Below, one piece after another: positions 54,527-63,952 of a DNA stretch of 64,000 nucleotides. The DNA lies in contig NZ_VBSN01000006.1 of the NCBI RefSeq assembly GCF_006149045.1, positions 112,644 to 176,643 on the forward strand. The letters run 5' to 3'. Every line of letters begins with the position of its first letter. The stretch's first letter is position 1. The translations under genes were made by a program, and so were the position numbers. Source of the DNA: Dyadobacter flavalbus (GTDB lineage Bacteria; Bacteroidota; Bacteroidia; Cytophagales; Spirosomataceae). Under the pieces are notes generated by a model. That model ran no database searches, was not told the origin of the DNA, and saw nothing but the letters and a program-made list of their open reading frames with translations.

Positions 54527-55024
54527 ATGAAATTGAATTACTTAGGTTCAGTACTTTTTATTTGTCTGATTTTTCTTTCGGGTAATGCAGCGAGTCAGGT
54601 GGTTTCAAAGAAGATTCCTTATCATGTCGATCAGCGATCTGAACCCAAAGGATCCGGATTTAATACATTGATTCCCGAAAAAGTCGGTGATTTCATCCGT
54701 ATGGAATATCAGGATCCGAAGCCCGGACAGGATGGTGAGGCTCTGTACAAAAGTAAAGATGGCGAAGTATTTATGTTGTTCAGCCGTCAGGATAATCCGG
54801 ATGATGTAAAGGAAGTAATGAAGGTTATTATGGATGAAGTTCATATGCATATTGCGCATGCCATATCTCAAATTAACCTGGAAACTGATCCTGCATATAT
54901 TCATTTAATTGGACCCAAGATTGCTTTCTTTGCCTGGAACCGTGGATTATATTGTTTCTCTGCCGATAGTACAAGCGGGAATGAATCAGTGCTGAATAAA
55001 TTCATGGATTCATTTCCTTATTAG
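54527..55024 (+). CDS. Secreted hypothetical protein
   Basis: A 165-residue protein with signal peptide MKLNYLGSVLFICLIFLSGNAASQ. The mature part is a soluble alpha/beta-like sequence (NTLIPEKVGDFIRMEYQDP; AFFAWNRGLYCFSADS). No domain is recognised. It is 15 bases after the receiver protein gene. It lacks the T9SS sorting domain found in the next genes. Confidence 0.65.
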   Translation: MKLNYLGSVLFICLIFLSGNAASQVVSKKIPYHVDQRSEPKGSGFNTLIPEKVGDFIRMEYQDPKPGQDGEALYKSKDGEVFMLFSRQDNPDDVKEVMKVIMDEVHMHIAHAISQINLETDPAYIHLIGPKIAFFAWNRGLYCFSADSTSGNESVLNKFMDSFPY

Positions 55025-55206
55025 AAAGTCCGATTTTTGGTTAAATAGATTTTCATGCTGTAATATCCGAAGTGAATTACCTTTTGGTAATTGATGGTTT
55101 ACTTTAAATCATTGCTTTCCTGAAAGTAAAATAGTGATTGTAATATTTACTATGCTCTTTCAAGGCATCTGTAAAGGTTCATCGTTATTATCACAATAAA
55201 GATCAG

Positions 55207-56091
55207 ATGAAGGCAATATTCCGCTTTTGTATTTTCCCGGTTATTTTCATGGGTGTATTACTGATCACTGCTGAATGTCTGCTTTTTGACCATAATCCTA
55301 ATGTCAAAAATTTTGATTCGGTAAATAATAAGTACAGCAAAGATTCATTTGTTCCGGAAAATGCTGTGGTACATAACCTGATTGAAAGTGAACATAATGT
55401 GGCCTTCAATGAGAAACCATCTGAAATTTCTGATCTTAAACATAATACCCAAACTTATTACAAACCTGAAAAGCAGGCTCTTCAAAACAATTTAAACCTG
55501 AATAGCCAATATGTCAGATATTATTGGATAAATAAAAGGACTATAAATGATGATAAAGAAGTATATCGCAGTAAGCAAAAGTCAGTAAGGAATAAGGACA
55601 CTGTGCTGCCGGTTGATCATGAAGATTTTACAGGAAAATACGTGAGTAATCAAGACGGCATTTGTCAGGATTCTATATTCCGGTTTGTGCATGAGGAAAC
55701 GGATACTTCCGATGAATCACAGGTGAATTTGGATACGGTGATTAATGCCGGAAAAGCATCCGTGACGCAGTCTTGTCAAAAACATTTTACGCCATTATCC
55801 AAAGATGTCTTTGACAATATGCTCAATACGGTAAGGAATAGAGTAAGTGCTTCTTTGACCATTTCTTTGTTTCCCAATCCTGTTTCCGACAAGCTCATTA
55901 TTGTCGAACAGGATTGGAGAAACATGAAGAGCATTCAGCTTTTTACTATTTATGGAAAATCAGTATACAAATCCGAGCTGCCTCAAAGTGAGATTGATGT
56001 TGGAAGTTTTGCAAATGGAATGTACGTGCTGATTATTACCGATAACGACGGATCACAATACTCGCAAAAAGTAATGATCAACACAGAATAA
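55207..56091 (+). CDS. Secreted protein with T9SS C-terminal sorting domain, first
   Basis: A 294-residue protein with a hydrophobic export segment (about 1-26), a Lys/Asn/Asp-rich middle of low homology, and a C-terminal type IX sorting domain (about 215-294: FPNPVSDKLIIVEQDW, FANGMYVLIITDNDGSQ, KVMINTE). The protein should be translocated by T9SS and released or attached to the surface. The middle has no known fold. It starts 182 bases after the preceding gene and 39 bases before the next T9SS gene. Confidence 0.75.
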   Translation: MKAIFRFCIFPVIFMGVLLITAECLLFDHNPNVKNFDSVNNKYSKDSFVPENAVVHNLIESEHNVAFNEKPSEISDLKHNTQTYYKPEKQALQNNLNLNSQYVRYYWINKRTINDDKEVYRSKQKSVRNKDTVLPVDHEDFTGKYVSNQDGICQDSIFRFVHEETDTSDESQVNLDTVINAGKASVTQSCQKHFTPLSKDVFDNMLNTVRNRVSASLTISLFPNPVSDKLIIVEQDWRNMKSIQLFTIYGKSVYKSELPQSEIDVGSFANGMYVLIITDNDGSQYSQKVMINTE

Positions 56092-56130
56092 CCAAAGCAA
56101 GCCAGTCACTTATTAATATTTAATTATGGT

Positions 56131-57576
56131 ATGAAAAAAGTTTCCTTTTTAGCATCCGCCTTTTTGTCATTGTGCCTTCATTCCAACGTAAAGGCACAGT
56201 TTAATTCAGGCAGCCTGTTTATTTCGGGCACAACTGCGGTTTCTATTGACGGACTTGTTCTTGTTCCGGACAACGATCTGTTGTTATCTAATAAAATTCT
56301 GACCCGCGAGCCACAAGCTGTAACAGAATCTTTGTTCAGCAGTATCAAAAGGGTTTATTCGTTTAATGAAGAATTTAGTTTTACCGGAAAAGCCGGCCTA
56401 ATTTACCTGCCGTCAGAACTGAACAGCAATGTAGAGGCCACGCTCAAAATGGTTTACTGGAATCTTGCCGAAGGTTATGTAATTACTTCCGGAAATACGG
56501 TGGAAACGGGTGCTCATCTTGTTTTCAACATTTTCCAGAACCGGAATTTGCAAAAAATAACAGCCGCCGGTGACATTGATCCGGGCAATGGAAATCCCGG
56601 CGATGGCGATCCTGAAAACCCGCTTCCGGATAATAATCCGGACGGGCCATTTACTGCAGGCCATTTTTTTATTGCAAAGGCAACTCCTGTTTCTCTCGAC
56701 GGACTGGTCATTATTCCTAGTGCAGATTTGCTACTGGATAACAAAACCTTGACAAGAACGTCCAAAGCAGTGCCGGGAACGCCGACAAACAGTATTAACA
56801 GGGTTTATACATTCAATGAAACAGTCCCTTTCAGTGGAAAGGCAGGAATTATTTACAACACATCGGAGCTGAACGGAAACACGGAAGCAATTTTACAGAT
56901 CATTCACAAAGCTGCTGAAGATTATGTAACTACATCCGGCAGTATGGTTGATCCGGGCTTGCATTATGTTTCCAACAATTTTGCGAATCTTGATCTTTAC
57001 AGAATGACAGCAGGCGATGGCAACAGCGCATATCCAGTTACGCTTGTAGGCTTTACAGCAAGAAAAAATGAGAATAACGCTGAGCTGCTATGGAGTACTG
57101 CCGAAGAAACCAACAGCGATTATTTTGAAGTACAGCACAGTACAAATAGCAAGAAATGGCATCCGCTTGGACAAGTGGAGGCAAACGGCGAAAGTAAAAC
57201 GTTAAAGTCTTATGCATTCCTGCACTTTGGCCCTGTTGCCGGTGAGAATTTGTACAGGCTAAAAATGGTTGACAATGACGGCACTTTTGCATTCAGTAAA
57301 ATAAGAAATCTGCATTTTGACAGCGATGAAGAACTAAACGTTTATCCTAATCCGGTTATCGGAAAAATGGTTATTAAAACCGACGACTGGACAAAAATAA
57401 AGCGTGTAGATATTTACAATGCTTCCGGCAAATCTCAGTTTGTACCAATGCAATCCATTAATGAAAACCAGCGGGAAAAAGAATTTAATTTACAAAATCT
57501 GCCTTCCGGCATTTACCTGATTAAAACCACCCGAACGGATGGAATTATTGTGACGAAGAAAGTAATGAAGAAGTAA
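56131..57576 (+). CDS. Secreted T9SS protein with an internally duplicated module
   Basis: A 481-residue protein: signal peptide (MKKVSFLASAFLSLCLHSNV with KAQ), two copies of a roughly 120-residue module (about 26-145 and 173-295), a Gly/Asp/Pro/Asn linker between them (GNGNPGDGDPENPLPDNN), a fibronectin-like segment (about 300-390) and a T9SS sorting domain (VYPNPVIGKMVIKTDDW to the end). Both modules share SIDGLVL/SLDGLVI, NKILTR/NKTLTR and FTGKAGLIY/FSGKAGIIY. The module is unknown to me; a surface-binding role is a guess. Confidence 0.78.
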   Translation: MKKVSFLASAFLSLCLHSNVKAQFNSGSLFISGTTAVSIDGLVLVPDNDLLLSNKILTREPQAVTESLFSSIKRVYSFNEEFSFTGKAGLIYLPSELNSNVEATLKMVYWNLAEGYVITSGNTVETGAHLVFNIFQNRNLQKITAAGDIDPGNGNPGDGDPENPLPDNNPDGPFTAGHFFIAKATPVSLDGLVIIPSADLLLDNKTLTRTSKAVPGTPTNSINRVYTFNETVPFSGKAGIIYNTSELNGNTEAILQIIHKAAEDYVTTSGSMVDPGLHYVSNNFANLDLYRMTAGDGNSAYPVTLVGFTARKNENNAELLWSTAEETNSDYFEVQHSTNSKKWHPLGQVEANGESKTLKSYAFLHFGPVAGENLYRLKMVDNDGTFAFSKIRNLHFDSDEELNVYPNPVIGKMVIKTDDWTKIKRVDIYNASGKSQFVPMQSINENQREKEFNLQNLPSGIYLIKTTRTDGIIVTKKVMKK

Positions 57577-57631
57577 GTGCTGCTTTACGAAAGTAAATTG
57601 AGGCAGTACTTGAATAAAGTATTTCAAGCAA

Positions 57632-57665
57632 AAAGCCCGGATTGTTAAAAATAAAACCGGGCTTT
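57632..57665 (-). terminator. Terminator between convergent genes
   Basis: AAAGCCCGG pairs with CCGGGCTTT around a 16-base loop. The T-run is on the minus strand (GGGCTTTTTGC), so it best serves the C1q-like gene; the T9SS gene may share it. Confidence 0.7.
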
Positions 57666-57700
57666 AACATTCATTGAACCTATGTTTTAAACTTTATTTG

Positions 57701-58867
57701 TTAGTCTAGTTTTATTACTAATCTTCCATTGAAGTAGGCGTCTTCATCACCTGTTTTAAGCTTTGATGTAGGTTGGGAGCCGGTTGGTGATATTTTACAA
57801 AATATAGAAACAAGATCACCAGGCCATAATTCAATGTCTTTGCTTATTGCTAATGGAGCTGAGCCAATAATTAAATCCGCTAGATCATCTTCTCGGGCTA
57901 GCTGAATAGTTACATGAGATTCATTAAATGTGTTATTGGATCGCTTGACTTGTAAATAAATGTTTAGAGAATTAATAGGTGTGATTCCATCTTCAAAAGC
58001 GACCATAGCATCAAAGTGATAAATCCCATGGTAAGGTGCATTAAAATTACTAATTGGTTGTACCTGAGGAAATTCTATTGCAGCATTGTAGTTGTTGTTT
58101 AAATCATACTGTGGTGTATGAAAGTGTACAGTTCTGCCAGTACCGTCAATTACCTGACTACCATTACTGAATACTCCTTTAACCGAAAAAGCAACATTCG
58201 GCAAACTTCCACCACCATTTCCCGGAGCTTGCCATGAGGCATTGCCGTTTGCATCCGAAGTAAGTACTTTGCCGGCTCCTTCTCCGTTATTTTGCAGCCT
58301 TATTTTTCCTTTTACGTTTAATGCATTTCCTGTGGCACTAACCGCATAAACTCCGGTGCCGGATTCACTTTCACCGTAAATAGCAGCTCCGCTTTTGCTT
58401 TCTCCATAAACGCCAACACCCGAGGAAGTAGAGATTCCATGAATGGCACCGGAAAGATTAGCTGAATTGCTGTTTTTAATTTTAAATAAGGATCCCGAAT
58501 TGTTACCTGCTCTGCTAAAAGGAAGATGGAGGTCACCAAGCTTGCGCCAAAAAGGGTTTGCATCATTACCATTGCCTTCACCACCACTATTATAATAAAG
58601 TCCAGGACCATCTAAATTATCTGCATTATGAAAAATTATTAAATTCTTTGCTGGATTTTTAAAATATGGGTCTGGAGTGCCATAAGATTGTAAAGTATAA
58701 GTTGGCAATAAGATTCCTTTAGCAGATTTATCCACCCCGATAGTCTCAACTTGCCGAATATCCAGCAACGCGCTTGGATGGGGCGTAATCGTGTTAATAC
58801 CTACATTCTGGGCATGTAGCCAATGGCTGCAGGCAAAAGTGGCTGCAAGCAATACAAGTCTTTTCAT
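57701..58867 (-). CDS. Secreted tail-fibre-like protein with C1q-like C-terminal domain
   Basis: A 388-residue exported protein (signal MKRLVLLAATFACSHWLHAQ). I used the ATG that opens the signal; an ATG 14 codons upstream only adds a polar stretch. It begins NVGINTITPHPSALLDI, a motif common in Bacteroidota fibre-like proteins. About 130-190 holds GVYGESKSG/AIYGESESG/GVYAVSATG repeats like a trimeric beta-helix stalk. The C-terminal 165 residues (about 224-388) look like a C1q/TNF jelly roll: GIYHFDAMVAFE, ELWPGDLVSIF and a final YFNGRLVIKLD. Likely a surface adhesin; no sorting domain is seen. Confidence 0.7.
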   Translation of the reverse strand: MKRLVLLAATFACSHWLHAQNVGINTITPHPSALLDIRQVETIGVDKSAKGILLPTYTLQSYGTPDPYFKNPAKNLIIFHNADNLDGPGLYYNSGGEGNGNDANPFWRKLGDLHLPFSRAGNNSGSLFKIKNSNSANLSGAIHGISTSSGVGVYGESKSGAAIYGESESGTGVYAVSATGNALNVKGKIRLQNNGEGAGKVLTSDANGNASWQAPGNGGGSLPNVAFSVKGVFSNGSQVIDGTGRTVHFHTPQYDLNNNYNAAIEFPQVQPISNFNAPYHGIYHFDAMVAFEDGITPINSLNIYLQVKRSNNTFNESHVTIQLAREDDLADLIIGSAPLAISKDIELWPGDLVSIFCKISPTGSQPTSKLKTGDEDAYFNGRLVIKLD

Positions 58868-59208
58868 AAGAAAAAGAGCGTTAAATTTTGTTCGTTTATG
58901 AATCACCAAAGATGATTTTATTGGCTGTCAATTCGGAAAAGAATTAGCCGGAGGTATAAACGGTTGAGTTAAAGGCTTGACAGTGCTAAATAAATCTTGC
59001 TTCGTGTAATTATAATGACTGGTATGCAGTTGCACAGTAATTGACTTTTCAGATTGTATTTTACTGATGCTATACCTGCATCAACCGAATATTCCTTAAT
59101 ACCTGCCACTGGGTAATTTCACACACGGAAATATCAAAGCCCTGTCTATACTTACATCGGCAGCGCAATGGCCAAGTTCATATTCCGTCATTTTTAGATT
59201 CAATAAAT
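58868..59208. other. Divergent intergenic region before the FG-GAP gene
   Basis: A 341-base gap without a gene (counted from the chosen C1q-like start). On the minus strand CATCTTTGG lies about 40 bases before that gene, one mismatch from the -7 consensus. I see nothing convincing for the FG-GAP gene's promoter. Confidence 0.4.
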
Positions 59209-62200
59209 ATGAAGCACACTTACAAACCTGTTTTTGTTTTGATATTTGCCATGGCTGCATTGGCCGTGATTTATGCAGGCAAGGATTATTCATTTGTCAA
59301 ACCTGTTGATCCGGCACCTGAAACCAACCTGAAAAACAAGCTTTTTACAAAAACGCTGCAAGTGCCGGAAGGTGCAAACGGGAAGATACAGCAGGAACTT
59401 GCAAAAAGGGAATATTACATTTCCAGAGATGCTGCCAAAGGATTACTTCAAAGTCCGAATCGGAGGCAAAATCTGAGGGCATATTACAAGCCAGGCGAGT
59501 TAACCGTTCAGAACCGCGTTGATTCTGCAGGCCATAATTTTAGGTTAAAGCTGATCAACAAAGGTATTTATGCAGATGGAAGAAAATTTCTGCAGCCCCA
59601 ATCTGATGCATGGACGGAAAGTATTGAAAATAAACTGCAAATCAGACATAAAGGCTTTGTTGAAGAATATATCAACAGCAAGGAAGGCGTGCGTCAGAAC
59701 TTTATTATTTATGCAGCACCGGAAAAAACCAGAGAGTTGCAGGTAAAATTGTCGGTTGAAGGGCTGAAAGTAAAAGAAGCAGAAAATAACGAATTGCATT
59801 TGTTCCGTGAGGCAACAGCAGTAATCAACAAAGAACAATTAATTTACAACGACCTTAAATGCTGGGATGCCAAAGGCAATGCGCTGGATGCTATGCTGGC
59901 CATTGCCAATAAAGATATTGTGATTTCAGTGGATGTGCAAAATGCAGTTTACCCTGTCACCATTGATCCCATTATAACAAACGGAGACCCGACCAATGCC
60001 AATGCAACGCTGGAAGTTAATCAGGATGAAGCAGGAATGGGCGCTTCGGTAGCCAGTGCCGGCGATGTGAATGGTGACGGATTCAGCGATGTGATTGTGG
60101 GAGCACCATATTATGACATCAACGGATTAACAAATGTAGGTGCTGCATTTCTGTATTACGGATCTCCAATGGGAATTACAACAACCGGATTGGTGACATT
60201 ACATTGTAATCAGTCGGAATCTTTAATGGGCATTTCCGTCGCCAGTGCTGGCGATGTAAATGATGACGGGTTTAGCGATGTCATTGTCGGCGCTCCATTT
60301 TATGAAAGTGATCCCGTTCAGCATGAAGAAGGTGCCGCATTTATTTACCTAGGTTCAGCATCTGGGCTTGGTAACATTCCCGCAACTACGATAGAAGGCA
60401 ATCAGACAGAGGCTGCACTGGGTAACTCCGTTGCGGGTGCCGGCGATGTAAACGGCGATGGATTCAGTGACGTAATTGTAGGTGCTTATTATTATGATAT
60501 CGATCAAATTGATGAAGGTGTTGCCTTTATATATCATGGATCTGTTATTGGCGTAGATATAATCGCGGATCAGACTTTACAAAAAGATCAGGCAAGTGCT
60601 GAAATGGGATATTCGGTAGCAGGAGCAGGCGATGTAGATGGCGATGGATATAGTGATGTGATTGTTGGTGTACCATATTATGATAATGGTGAAACGGATG
60701 AAGGTGCAGCTATTATATATTATGGTTCAGCAGCTGGTACCCAAATTATTGGAACGGATATATTAGACAGTAATGAAGAGGGTGGGAACTTCGCTACTTC
60801 CGTAGCTAGCTGCGGCGATGTCAATGGCGATGGATTTGGTGATATTATTATTGGAACTCAATTTGCTGGAAATGGTAATGGCGTCATTGTATTCGTATTA
60901 GGTTCAGCTCTGGGTTGCATTCCGGAAAATGCAATTTTTAATTATACAGCATGGTATGGTGCAAGTGCTGGCGACGTAAATGGCGATGGTTACGGAGATA
61001 TTATTATCGGGGCACCACGGTTTGATTCTAATGTTAATCAGGATGTTGATGAAGGTGCTGCCTTTGTATTTTATGGCTCGGCTGGATTTGGAGTAAATGT
61101 TCAGGAGACACCTGATATTACAATTCAATCAAATCAGAATCAAGCATACATGGGCAACTCTGTAGCAAGTGCCGGCGATGTAAATGGAGATGGATTCAGC
61201 GATTTGATAATAGGAGCTTATCTTTATGATAATGGAAGTAATGATGAAGGCGCTGCATTTATTTATCATGGCTCGGCAGCCGGTACAAGCCTGCAGGCAA
61301 CAGCAAAACGTGAAGGAGATCAGGCAAATGCACAAACAGGTTCATCCGTTGCAAATGCAGGCGATGTAAACGGAGATGGTTACAGTGATGTTATTGTCGG
61401 AGCGCCATTATACGAAAATGCAGGGTTGGTAAATGCCGGTGCAATATTCGTGTATCAGGGTTCAGCAACGGGAATTGGTTCTGTGCCGGCATTTACTTTG
61501 AAGGGCGATCAGGCTTATGCTTTATTAGGCAATTCCGTTTCCGGTGCCGGCGATGTGAATGGCGATGGTTATGGCGATGTAGTTGTCGGTGCACGTCTTT
61601 ATGATCAAACGCTGGCAGATGAAGGTGCAGTTATTATTTTTTATGGCTCTCCTTCCGGACTTAATGCCGCATCCAGAACAATGTTGTATGGCAATCAGCT
61701 AAATGCTTCTTTTGGAAGTTCAGTAGCCGGATCCGGTGATGTAAATGGTGACGGTTACAGCGATATCATTGCAGCTGCACCGGGTTTTGATAATAGTCCG
61801 GGTAATGAAGGTGCCGCATTTGTTTATCATGGCTCTTCGTCAGGAATTGAGACTGCATTTACTACAGTTTTGAAAAGCGACCTTCCCAATACATTTATTG
61901 ATCTTGCAGTGGCACCGGCAGGTGATGTGAATGGAGATGCATTTGGTGACGTCATTGTAGGAGCCAGAAATTACAACGACGGTGCCGCATTTGTATACCA
62001 CGGTTCAAAAGCAGGAATTGATCCTGAATACAATGTCTCCTTGCCGGGCGATCAGGTTGGAGTTGCAATGGGTTCGTCCGTTTCCGGTGCAGGCGATGTA
62101 AACGGTGATGGTTTCAGCGATGTAGTTGTGGGCGCAGTAAATTACAATGCCGGACAAGGAGCCGCGTTTGTATTTCATGGTTCTTCAGATGGAATAAACA

Positions 62201-63504
62201 GTACAAAGGCAGCAACGCTGGAGAACGCGCAGGCAGGATCATTAATGGGTTCTTCTGTGTCGGGTGCCGGTGATGTAAATGGTGATGGATATAGCGATGT
62301 AATTGTGGGATCATTATGGTACGATAACGGACAAAGTAATGAAGGTGCCGCATTGATATTTCATGGTTCTCCGGAAGGTGTTAACACTGTTTATACGACC
62401 ATGCTGGAAACGGATCAGGCTGATGCCAATATCTTTTCTGTTGCAGGTACGGGCGATGTAAACGGAGACGGATACAGCGATGTAATTACAGGTTCAAAGT
62501 TTTATAACAACAGTAGCGGGCAGACCGATGCCGGGGCTGTGTTTGTTTATTCGGGAAATAACGGAAGCGGTAACCTCAGAAACAATGTTCGCTTGTACAA
62601 CTCTGATCTGATTACAAACATTAACAAAAGTCAGGTTAACGAGCATGATTTTGGAGCCGGTCTTTTTGCCAAATCTTTTTTAGGCAAAAGCAAAGGCAAA
62701 CTGGTATGGGAAACGAGGAAAGAAGGAGAGGGCTTTTCAGAATCTCCGATTACCAACAGTACGCAGTTAACCGACGAGCAGGATTCCTATGCCGATCTTG
62801 GATTAAGCGGAACTGAATTGAAAAGTGTCATAATCAAGAAATCCAATGCAACCAAAATCAGAGTCCGTATCAAATATGATCCTGTACTGGCACTAACGGG
62901 GCAAGTATATGGCCCATGGAAGTATTTGTCGGCTTACACCGCAGGAAGCAGCTACAATGCAAGTACACCTTTGCCGGTTGAACTGATCAGTTTTAATGCA
63001 GATACGGTTGAAAAATCAGTGGAATTGCATTGGGCAACTGCTTCTGAAGTTAACAGCAAAAGCTTTGAAATTGAACGCAGCAAAAATGCCCGTGACTGGA
63101 ATCAGATTGGCAGTGTTCCGGCAAATGTTAATGTAAAATCAATAAGCCATTATTCTTTTACAGATGTAGCGGTGCTTTCCGGTACATATTATTATCGCTT
63201 GAAAATGACAGATCAGGATGGAACGTATACATACAGCCGTATTCAGGTTGTTAACGTCAGTTCTGCAGAACTACTTGTTACATTATTCCCGAATCCGGTT
63301 TCTGACAAAATCAATATCAAGTATGAAGGAACAGATGGTATTCAGGAAGTCCAGCTAAGATCTGAAAATGGTAAAACAGTTTTTCAGTCCGGAAAAGCTC
63401 TTAATCAAATTGACATTAAACATTTGCAGCCCGGCCTGTATATACTTGTCATTACCGGTCAGAACGGAATGAAAAGTACGCACAAACTGATTGTGAAAAA
63501 ATAA
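59209..63504 (+). CDS. Giant secreted FG-GAP (integrin-like propeller) T9SS protein
   Basis: A 1431-residue protein. It has a signal/anchor segment (about 1-25), an N-terminal domain (to about 280), 14 FG-GAP repeats of about 60 residues (about 281-1117), a linker domain, a fibronectin-like segment (LPVELISFNADTVEKSVELHW onward, about 1256-1355) and a T9SS sorting domain (FPNPVSDKINIKY to the end). Each repeat centres on a calcium-binding GDVNGDGFSDVIVGAP-like loop, as in the alpha-integrin head. Fourteen repeats fit two seven-bladed propellers. Probable calcium-dependent adhesin or binding protein on the cell surface. Confidence 0.88.
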   Translation: MKHTYKPVFVLIFAMAALAVIYAGKDYSFVKPVDPAPETNLKNKLFTKTLQVPEGANGKIQQELAKREYYISRDAAKGLLQSPNRRQNLRAYYKPGELTVQNRVDSAGHNFRLKLINKGIYADGRKFLQPQSDAWTESIENKLQIRHKGFVEEYINSKEGVRQNFIIYAAPEKTRELQVKLSVEGLKVKEAENNELHLFREATAVINKEQLIYNDLKCWDAKGNALDAMLAIANKDIVISVDVQNAVYPVTIDPIITNGDPTNANATLEVNQDEAGMGASVASAGDVNGDGFSDVIVGAPYYDINGLTNVGAAFLYYGSPMGITTTGLVTLHCNQSESLMGISVASAGDVNDDGFSDVIVGAPFYESDPVQHEEGAAFIYLGSASGLGNIPATTIEGNQTEAALGNSVAGAGDVNGDGFSDVIVGAYYYDIDQIDEGVAFIYHGSVIGVDIIADQTLQKDQASAEMGYSVAGAGDVDGDGYSDVIVGVPYYDNGETDEGAAIIYYGSAAGTQIIGTDILDSNEEGGNFATSVASCGDVNGDGFGDIIIGTQFAGNGNGVIVFVLGSALGCIPENAIFNYTAWYGASAGDVNGDGYGDIIIGAPRFDSNVNQDVDEGAAFVFYGSAGFGVNVQETPDITIQSNQNQAYMGNSVASAGDVNGDGFSDLIIGAYLYDNGSNDEGAAFIYHGSAAGTSLQATAKREGDQANAQTGSSVANAGDVNGDGYSDVIVGAPLYENAGLVNAGAIFVYQGSATGIGSVPAFTLKGDQAYALLGNSVSGAGDVNGDGYGDVVVGARLYDQTLADEGAVIIFYGSPSGLNAASRTMLYGNQLNASFGSSVAGSGDVNGDGYSDIIAAAPGFDNSPGNEGAAFVYHGSSSGIETAFTTVLKSDLPNTFIDLAVAPAGDVNGDAFGDVIVGARNYNDGAAFVYHGSKAGIDPEYNVSLPGDQVGVAMGSSVSGAGDVNGDGFSDVVVGAVNYNAGQGAAFVFHGSSDGINSTKAATLENAQAGSLMGSSVSGAGDVNGDGYSDVIVGSLWYDNGQSNEGAALIFHGSPEGVNTVYTTMLETDQADANIFSVAGTGDVNGDGYSDVITGSKFYNNSSGQTDAGAVFVYSGNNGSGNLRNNVRLYNSDLITNINKSQVNEHDFGAGLFAKSFLGKSKGKLVWETRKEGEGFSESPITNSTQLTDEQDSYADLGLSGTELKSVIIKKSNATKIRVRIKYDPVLALTGQVYGPWKYLSAYTAGSSYNASTPLPVELISFNADTVEKSVELHWATASEVNSKSFEIERSKNARDWNQIGSVPANVNVKSISHYSFTDVAVLSGTYYYRLKMTDQDGTYTYSRIQVVNVSSAELLVTLFPNPVSDKINIKYEGTDGIQEVQLRSENGKTVFQSGKALNQIDIKHLQPGLYILVITGQNGMKSTHKLIVKK
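60049..62559 (+). repeat. Fourteen tandem FG-GAP repeat units within the giant gene
   Basis: Units of roughly 180 bp encode VASAGDVNGDGFSDVIVG-type loops followed by EGAAFIYHGS strands. The fifth unit is the most degenerate (GTQFAGNGNGVIVFVLGS), the eleventh has GDVNGDAFGD in its loop and is the shortest, and the second has GDVNDDG. DNA similarity is high in the loop codons only, so the units are old rather than a recent expansion. Confidence 0.9.
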
Positions 63505-63594
63505 TCATTTCGTCCGGATTTGTTTTTGGTGACTTAGGCAATATCCGGTATTTATTTGCCTTGCTTAATCTGAATAAAAAGGATTGTAATTATA

Positions 63595-63625
63595 ATTTTC
63601 CCGGAATAACTGATTCCGGGAAAAT
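63595..63625 (+). terminator. Hairpin after the FG-GAP gene, possible terminator
   Basis: A perfect 13-bp stem (ATTTTCCCGGAAT with ATTCCGGGAAAAT) and 5-base loop AACTG, 91 bases after the stop. No T-run follows on the plus strand, so termination is not certain. Confidence 0.5.
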
Positions 63626-63761
63626 CTGTTGATGATCAGGTTTACAAACTTACTGCATGCTATATACGTAAGTAAGAGTGTCATAAAAACAACTTCTCTG
63701 AAACCGGTAAGATTGAAAAGAACCGACAACAAAAAGGCTGGTTGCTGGCTGTAAAGCAACC

Positions 63762-63941
63762 TCAAATACCTTCCATCAATGTAGAAAGTTCAATTATAAT
63801 TAAAGTGCCAAGTGCATTTCCTTCTGCATCGTATTTATCAATAATTTCGAGAGAAGTATGCTGACCTTGCTTTGAGACTGTAAATTGAACTGTGTCACCT
63901 CTTAGTTTGATTAAGGGGAAAAATAAGTAAATTAGTTTAAC
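63762..63941 (-). pseudogene. C-terminal remnant of a gene, start missing
   Basis: A minus-strand frame of 59 codons without a usual start codon, opening right after a TAA and reading ...LRGDTVQFTVSKQGQH..., EIIDKYDAEGNALGTL and ending LSTLMEGI. Composition is protein-like and unlike a chance frame. The missing 5' end lies where a plus-strand transposase-like gene begins, so the gene may have been cut by an insertion. It could instead be a short intact gene using a rare start. Confidence 0.4.
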
Positions 63942-63952
63942 TTATAGACACG

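Noticed and set aside
60049..62559. Regularly spaced repeats that could suggest a CRISPR array
   Set aside because: The units are about 180 bp, in frame, and encode FG-GAP loops; there are no identical short repeats or unique spacers.
63565..63765. Minus-strand 66-codon frame after the FG-GAP gene
   Set aside because: Starts with TTG, runs through a perfect hairpin that looks like a terminator, and has no recognisable features.
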